DNA of 64,000 bases from Nocardiopsis sp. TSRI0078 (lineage in GTDB: Bacteria; Actinomycetota; Actinomycetes; Streptosporangiales; Streptosporangiaceae), in contig NZ_LWLB01000011.1 of the NCBI RefSeq assembly GCF_001905145.1, positions 1 through 64,000 of the forward strand, in the 5' to 3' direction. The notes below the pieces were generated by a model that saw only the letters and a list, made by a program, of their open reading frames with translations, was not told the origin of the DNA and made no database searches. The translations under genes and the position numbers were made by a program. Of the stretch, positions 61,179-64,000 are shown piece after piece. Positions within the stretch are counted from its first letter, which is position 1, and each line of letters opens with the position of its first letter.

Positions 61179-62663
61179 CTAGTGGGCCGCCGGAGCGCCC
61201 TCCGCGGCGCCCGCCCCCACCCGGCGCACGAAGAACGTCATGGCGAAGGCCACGACCGAGACCACCGCACCGAGAAGGAAGGCCGCGTGGACACCGACCG
61301 CCTGGGCCCCGACCTCCGTGGAACCGTCGGCGAGCAGGCCCGCCGAGGTCGCGGACATGACCGCCACGAACGTCGCCGTACCGGCCGCACCGGCGACCTG
61401 CTGCACGGTGCCGACCACGGCGCTGCCGTGCGAGTACAGCTCGGGCCGAAGCGACCCCAGCGCGCCGGTGAGCAGCGGTGTGAACATGAGGCCCAACCCC
61501 CCGCTGAGCAGGACGTGGGCGGCGACGACCAGGCCGACCGGCGTGTGGGCGTCGAAGAGGGTCATGCCCCACAGCACCAGGGACACCACCGCCGCCCCCG
61601 GGATGACCAGGGGGCGCGGGCCGAAGCGGTCGTAGAGGCGTCCCACCACGGGAGCGAGCAGACCCATCATCAGACCGCCCGGCAGCAGGGTCAGACCGGT
61701 GACCAGCGTGTCGTGGCCCAGCACGTTCTGCATGTAGACCGGCAGCATGATCAGGGTGCCGAACAGGGCCATGAAACTGATCATGACCAGGACGATCGAG
61801 ACGGAGAACTGCCTCGAACGGAACACGCGCAGATCGAGCAGAGCCCGGTCCCCGCGCTGCAGACGCAGCTGGCGCCACACGAACAGCACCAGCGCGACGG
61901 CCCCGACCCCGATCGCCGCGGCGGGCGGGACCACCGCGGTGGCCTCGCCCTCGCCCAGGCCCGAGAAGCCGTAGACGAGTCCGCCGAACGCCAGCGCCGA
62001 CACCGGGAGCGAGAGCAGGTCGATGCTGGCGGCGCGCGGCTCGGTGAGGTTGCGGATGAAGAGCGCTCCCAGGACCAGGCCCAGCACGGCGATGGGCAGG
62101 ACGAGCCCGAACATCCACCGCCAGTCGAACACGCTGAGGATGAGGCCCGCCAGCGTGGGGCCGACCGCGGGCGCCACCGACATGACGATGGAGATGTTGC
62201 CCATGGTGCGACCGCGGCGGTCCTGCGGAACGAGGTTCAGCACGGTCGTCATGAGCAGCGGCATCATGATGGCCGTTCCCATCGCCTGGACCACACGGCC
62301 CACGAGCAGGAAGCCGAACCCGGGCGCGAGGAAGCACAGCAGTGTGCCCAGGCTGAACAGCGTCATCGCGGCGATGAACACCTGGCGCACGTGGAAGCGC
62401 TGGAGCAGGTACCCCGTCGCGGGGATCACCACGGCCATCACGAGCATGAAGGCCGAGGTCAGCCACTGCCCGGTGGCGACGGAGATACCCAGGTCCCGGG
62501 TCAGGGCGGGCAGGGCCACACCCATGATCGTCTCGTTCAGGATCACCACGAACGCCGATATCAGGAGCAGCGGGATGACGAAGCGGTTGGCGCGCGTCTC
62601 GTCGCCGCCGTGTGGTCGGACCGAACCGCCGTCGGCCTCGGGTGAACTGGGCTGCCCTGTCAC
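61179..62663 (-). CDS. DHA2-family MFS drug exporter (EmrB/QacA type)
   Basis: A 494-aa protein with fourteen predicted helices. LNETIMGVALPALTRDLG (helix 1 motif D1 with the Asn-Glu variant), GRVVQAMGTAIMMPLLM and VGPTLAGLI (motif C) are typical of DHA2 exporters. GTG 62663 is chosen because GAGGA lies five to six bases upstream; the frame is open further upstream without helices. It expels drugs or other compounds; no regulator lies next to it. Confidence 0.9.
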   Translation of the reverse strand: MTGQPSSPEADGGSVRPHGGDETRANRFVIPLLLISAFVVILNETIMGVALPALTRDLGISVATGQWLTSAFMLVMAVVIPATGYLLQRFHVRQVFIAAMTLFSLGTLLCFLAPGFGFLLVGRVVQAMGTAIMMPLLMTTVLNLVPQDRRGRTMGNISIVMSVAPAVGPTLAGLILSVFDWRWMFGLVLPIAVLGLVLGALFIRNLTEPRAASIDLLSLPVSALAFGGLVYGFSGLGEGEATAVVPPAAAIGVGAVALVLFVWRQLRLQRGDRALLDLRVFRSRQFSVSIVLVMISFMALFGTLIMLPVYMQNVLGHDTLVTGLTLLPGGLMMGLLAPVVGRLYDRFGPRPLVIPGAAVVSLVLWGMTLFDAHTPVGLVVAAHVLLSGGLGLMFTPLLTGALGSLRPELYSHGSAVVGTVQQVAGAAGTATFVAVMSATSAGLLADGSTEVGAQAVGVHAAFLLGAVVSVVAFAMTFFVRRVGAGAAEGAPAAH

Positions 62664-62851
62664 AGGTGTCCTCGTCGTGGTAGTCGGCCGGATGCGTACG
62701 GGAAGCACGGGGGTCTTCCGGGAACCTCCCCAGAGCAGTCCCAACGCACCAGAACGTCCTACCGTTCCCGAAACGGTGGTGTCGTGCGCCATAGCCGCGC
62801 GGGCCGCACGGAAGGCGCCGGACGGTCCGCCGCCCCGCCGCGGGTACGGCC

Positions 62852-63307
62852 TCAGTCTCCCATGAGGGCGTCCTCGGACACCCCCCGGCAGGCGGCCCCG
62901 GCGAGCGCGACCGCGCAGACGTCCTCCAGGACGCCGCCGATCCAGCCCGGACGCCCGGTGCCGTTCCAGTACCGGCGCCACCCCACACCCGCCGCGGCGC
63001 CCACCGGGGCGGCAGCGGCCGCGACCACGGCCCCCAGGGCGGCCGATCCGCCGAGGGAGCGGGCCAGCAGGGCCCCGCCGGTACCCGCGCCGGCGATCCT
63101 GGCCACCAGGCTCGGCCCGGCGAGACGGCTGGGAATGCCCGGGATCTTGTCCCCGGAGAACTCCCCGAGGACGACCAGCGCCATGGACACGCGCTTGCCG
63201 GGCCCCGAGGCGGCCCACAGCGGCGCGCTCCCGAGCGTGCCGCGCGACCCCGTGGCGAGGCCGAGCGCCGCCGTACGCACCATGTCCGGTCCCGAGAACG
63301 CCCCCAT
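62852..63307 (-). CDS. Small hydrophobic protein, DUF4126-like
   Basis: A 151-aa protein with Ala/Gly-rich helices; GLATGSRGTLGSAPLW near the N-terminus and a repeated VVAAAAAPVGAAAGVGWRRY segment resemble the DUF4126 membrane family. Function is unknown. ATG 63307 has GGGAGGGGAAG upstream. It is 188 bases upstream of the exporter gene in the same direction and divergent from the phosphotransferase gene. Confidence 0.65.
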   Translation of the reverse strand: MGAFSGPDMVRTAALGLATGSRGTLGSAPLWAASGPGKRVSMALVVLGEFSGDKIPGIPSRLAGPSLVARIAGAGTGGALLARSLGGSAALGAVVAAAAAPVGAAAGVGWRRYWNGTGRPGWIGGVLEDVCAVALAGAACRGVSEDALMGD

Positions 63308-63517
63308 GTTCTTCCCCTCCCTGCCGCGGCCGCCGTCCGCGGCCCTCGCCACCCCGGCTATCCCGATCGGCCCTCGCGAAACCTCGCGCCGATCCGGCCG
63401 GACCCGGCGGTGCGCGGCTCCCGCGGTGCTCGGCCCGGCGGCCGAACGGCCCCGAGAACGGACCCCGACACGGACTGGGCCTACCTCACGCGTTCCGGTC
63501 CGCATAAATTGGGGGCA

Positions 63518-64000
63518 TGACCCCCTCGTTCCCCGCGACCGGACTGTCCCCCGACGACGCCGCCCTGGACACACTCGTGCGCGCCGCGTTCGGCGGGAAC
63601 GCCCGCGTACGCGAACAGGCGGCACTCGCCGGAGGCACCTACAACACCGTGCACCGCGTCCTCCTGCACGACGGCCGCCGGGCGGTGCTCAAACTGGCGC
63701 CCCCTCCCGACCGCCCCCGGCTCACCTACGAGCACGGCATCATGGCCACCGAGGCGATGGTGTACGAGCGGGCCCGCCCCGTGGCGGGCCCGCTCGTACC
63801 CGAGGTCCTGCACGCGGGCACGGTGCCCGGCGACCCGCGCCGCGAGTACCTGTTCCTCGGCCACCTGCCCGGAACGGCCCTGGACGGCGTCCGGTCCGGC
63901 CTGGCACCGGAGCGGCTGTCCCCGGTCCGCCGCGAGCTGGGACGGGCCGTGGCGGCCCTGCACACCGTCACCGGGCACGTGTTCGGCTACCCGGCACAGG
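63518..64000 (+). CDS. Phosphotransferase (APH family), 3' end beyond window
   Basis: The ATG at 63518 opens a frame that stays open to the window end (161 codons). The N-lobe shows LAGGTYNTVHRVLL (nucleotide loop), RAVLKLAPP (ATP-binding Lys) and an ATEAMVYERARP helix Glu, then YLFLGHLPGTALDG as hinge. The catalytic HGD motif lies outside. It belongs to the choline/aminoglycoside-kinase-like phosphotransferases; the substrate is unknown. A TAAATT box six bases before the ATG suggests a leaderless mRNA. Confidence 0.8.

Noticed and set aside
1-64000. Biosynthetic gene cluster, prophage, CRISPR array or integrative element
   Set aside because: No polyketide/peptide synthetase, phage structural gene, regularly spaced repeat, integrase or tRNA att site was seen; the only mobile-element trace is the Tn3 fragment.

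Overview
The window is high-GC (about 70 % by eye) actinobacterial chromosome. Pointers to this are GTG and TTG starts, ATGA/GTGA stop-start overlaps, TAnnnT boxes six or seven bases before start codons (leaderless mRNAs), an iron-box-controlled siderophore-interacting protein, and typical actinomycete families (DUF1918/DUF1876, Eis-like acetyltransferases, DUF3037 with a HipA-like kinase). A Nocardiopsis-like or related filamentous actinomycete fits, but the genus is inference. I see no rRNA, tRNA, CRISPR array, replication origin or intact mobile element.

Layout. 0-6.3 kb: end of a histidine kinase with its LuxR-type response regulator, a degenerate acyl-CoA-ligase-like protein, a Bcr/CflA-type drug transporter and a DUF3037/HipA-like pair. 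The first 5.5 kb has a marked C/A-rich top strand whichever strand codes. 6.3-10.5 kb: a kinase-N-lobe-like membrane protein divergent from a MoxR-DUF58-VWA module. 10.6-18.6 kb: HAD and NUDIX hydrolases, an amino-acid permease, two RNA-methyltransferase-like proteins, and two CNNM/HlyC transporters behind a strongly structured leader. 18.6-21.3 kb: a decayed segment with two frameshifted membrane/lipoprotein genes, an aminoglycoside-phosphotransferase-like gene and the 5' end of a Tn3-family transposase. 21.3-31.4 kb: Ohr/OhrR peroxide resistance, ALDH7-type and ALDH3-type aldehyde dehydrogenases (the latter divergent from a TetR regulator), a C15-peptidase-like protein with Ser in place of Cys, a lipoprotein polysaccharide deacetylase and cytochrome oxidase subunit I.

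32-39 kb holds a catabolic operon: FAD monooxygenase, homogentisate dioxygenase, an unknown 282-aa protein, fumarylacetoacetase and an atypical metallo-beta-lactamase-fold protein, all read leftward and divergent from a MarR regulator with a palindrome between them. No recognised maleylacetoacetate isomerase is present, so the unknown protein is of interest. 39-54.6 kb: a class V aminotransferase, two tandem Eis-like acetyltransferases sharing a converted DNA block, a TauD-like dioxygenase, a GlcNAc-kinase-like protein, an iron-regulated siderophore-interacting protein, a flavoprotein reductase, a TRIC/UPF0126 channel, a LysR/threonine-dehydratase pair, PlsC, a YfcE-like phosphoesterase, a cation antiporter and a manganese catalase.

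54.7-64 kb: a DUF2071 protein; a three-subunit molybdenum aldehyde oxidoreductase of the PaoABC/YagTSR type with an adjacent zinc alcohol dehydrogenase, which together could take an alcohol to an acid; a DinB/maleylpyruvate-isomerase-fold protein; a DHA2 drug exporter; a small membrane protein; and the start of a phosphotransferase cut by the window edge.

Most of the window is ordinary chromosome. The best candidates for new biology are the structured leader of the CNNM pair, the homogentisate cluster with its unknown member, the HipA-like/DUF3037 pair, and several families whose catalytic residues have been replaced.
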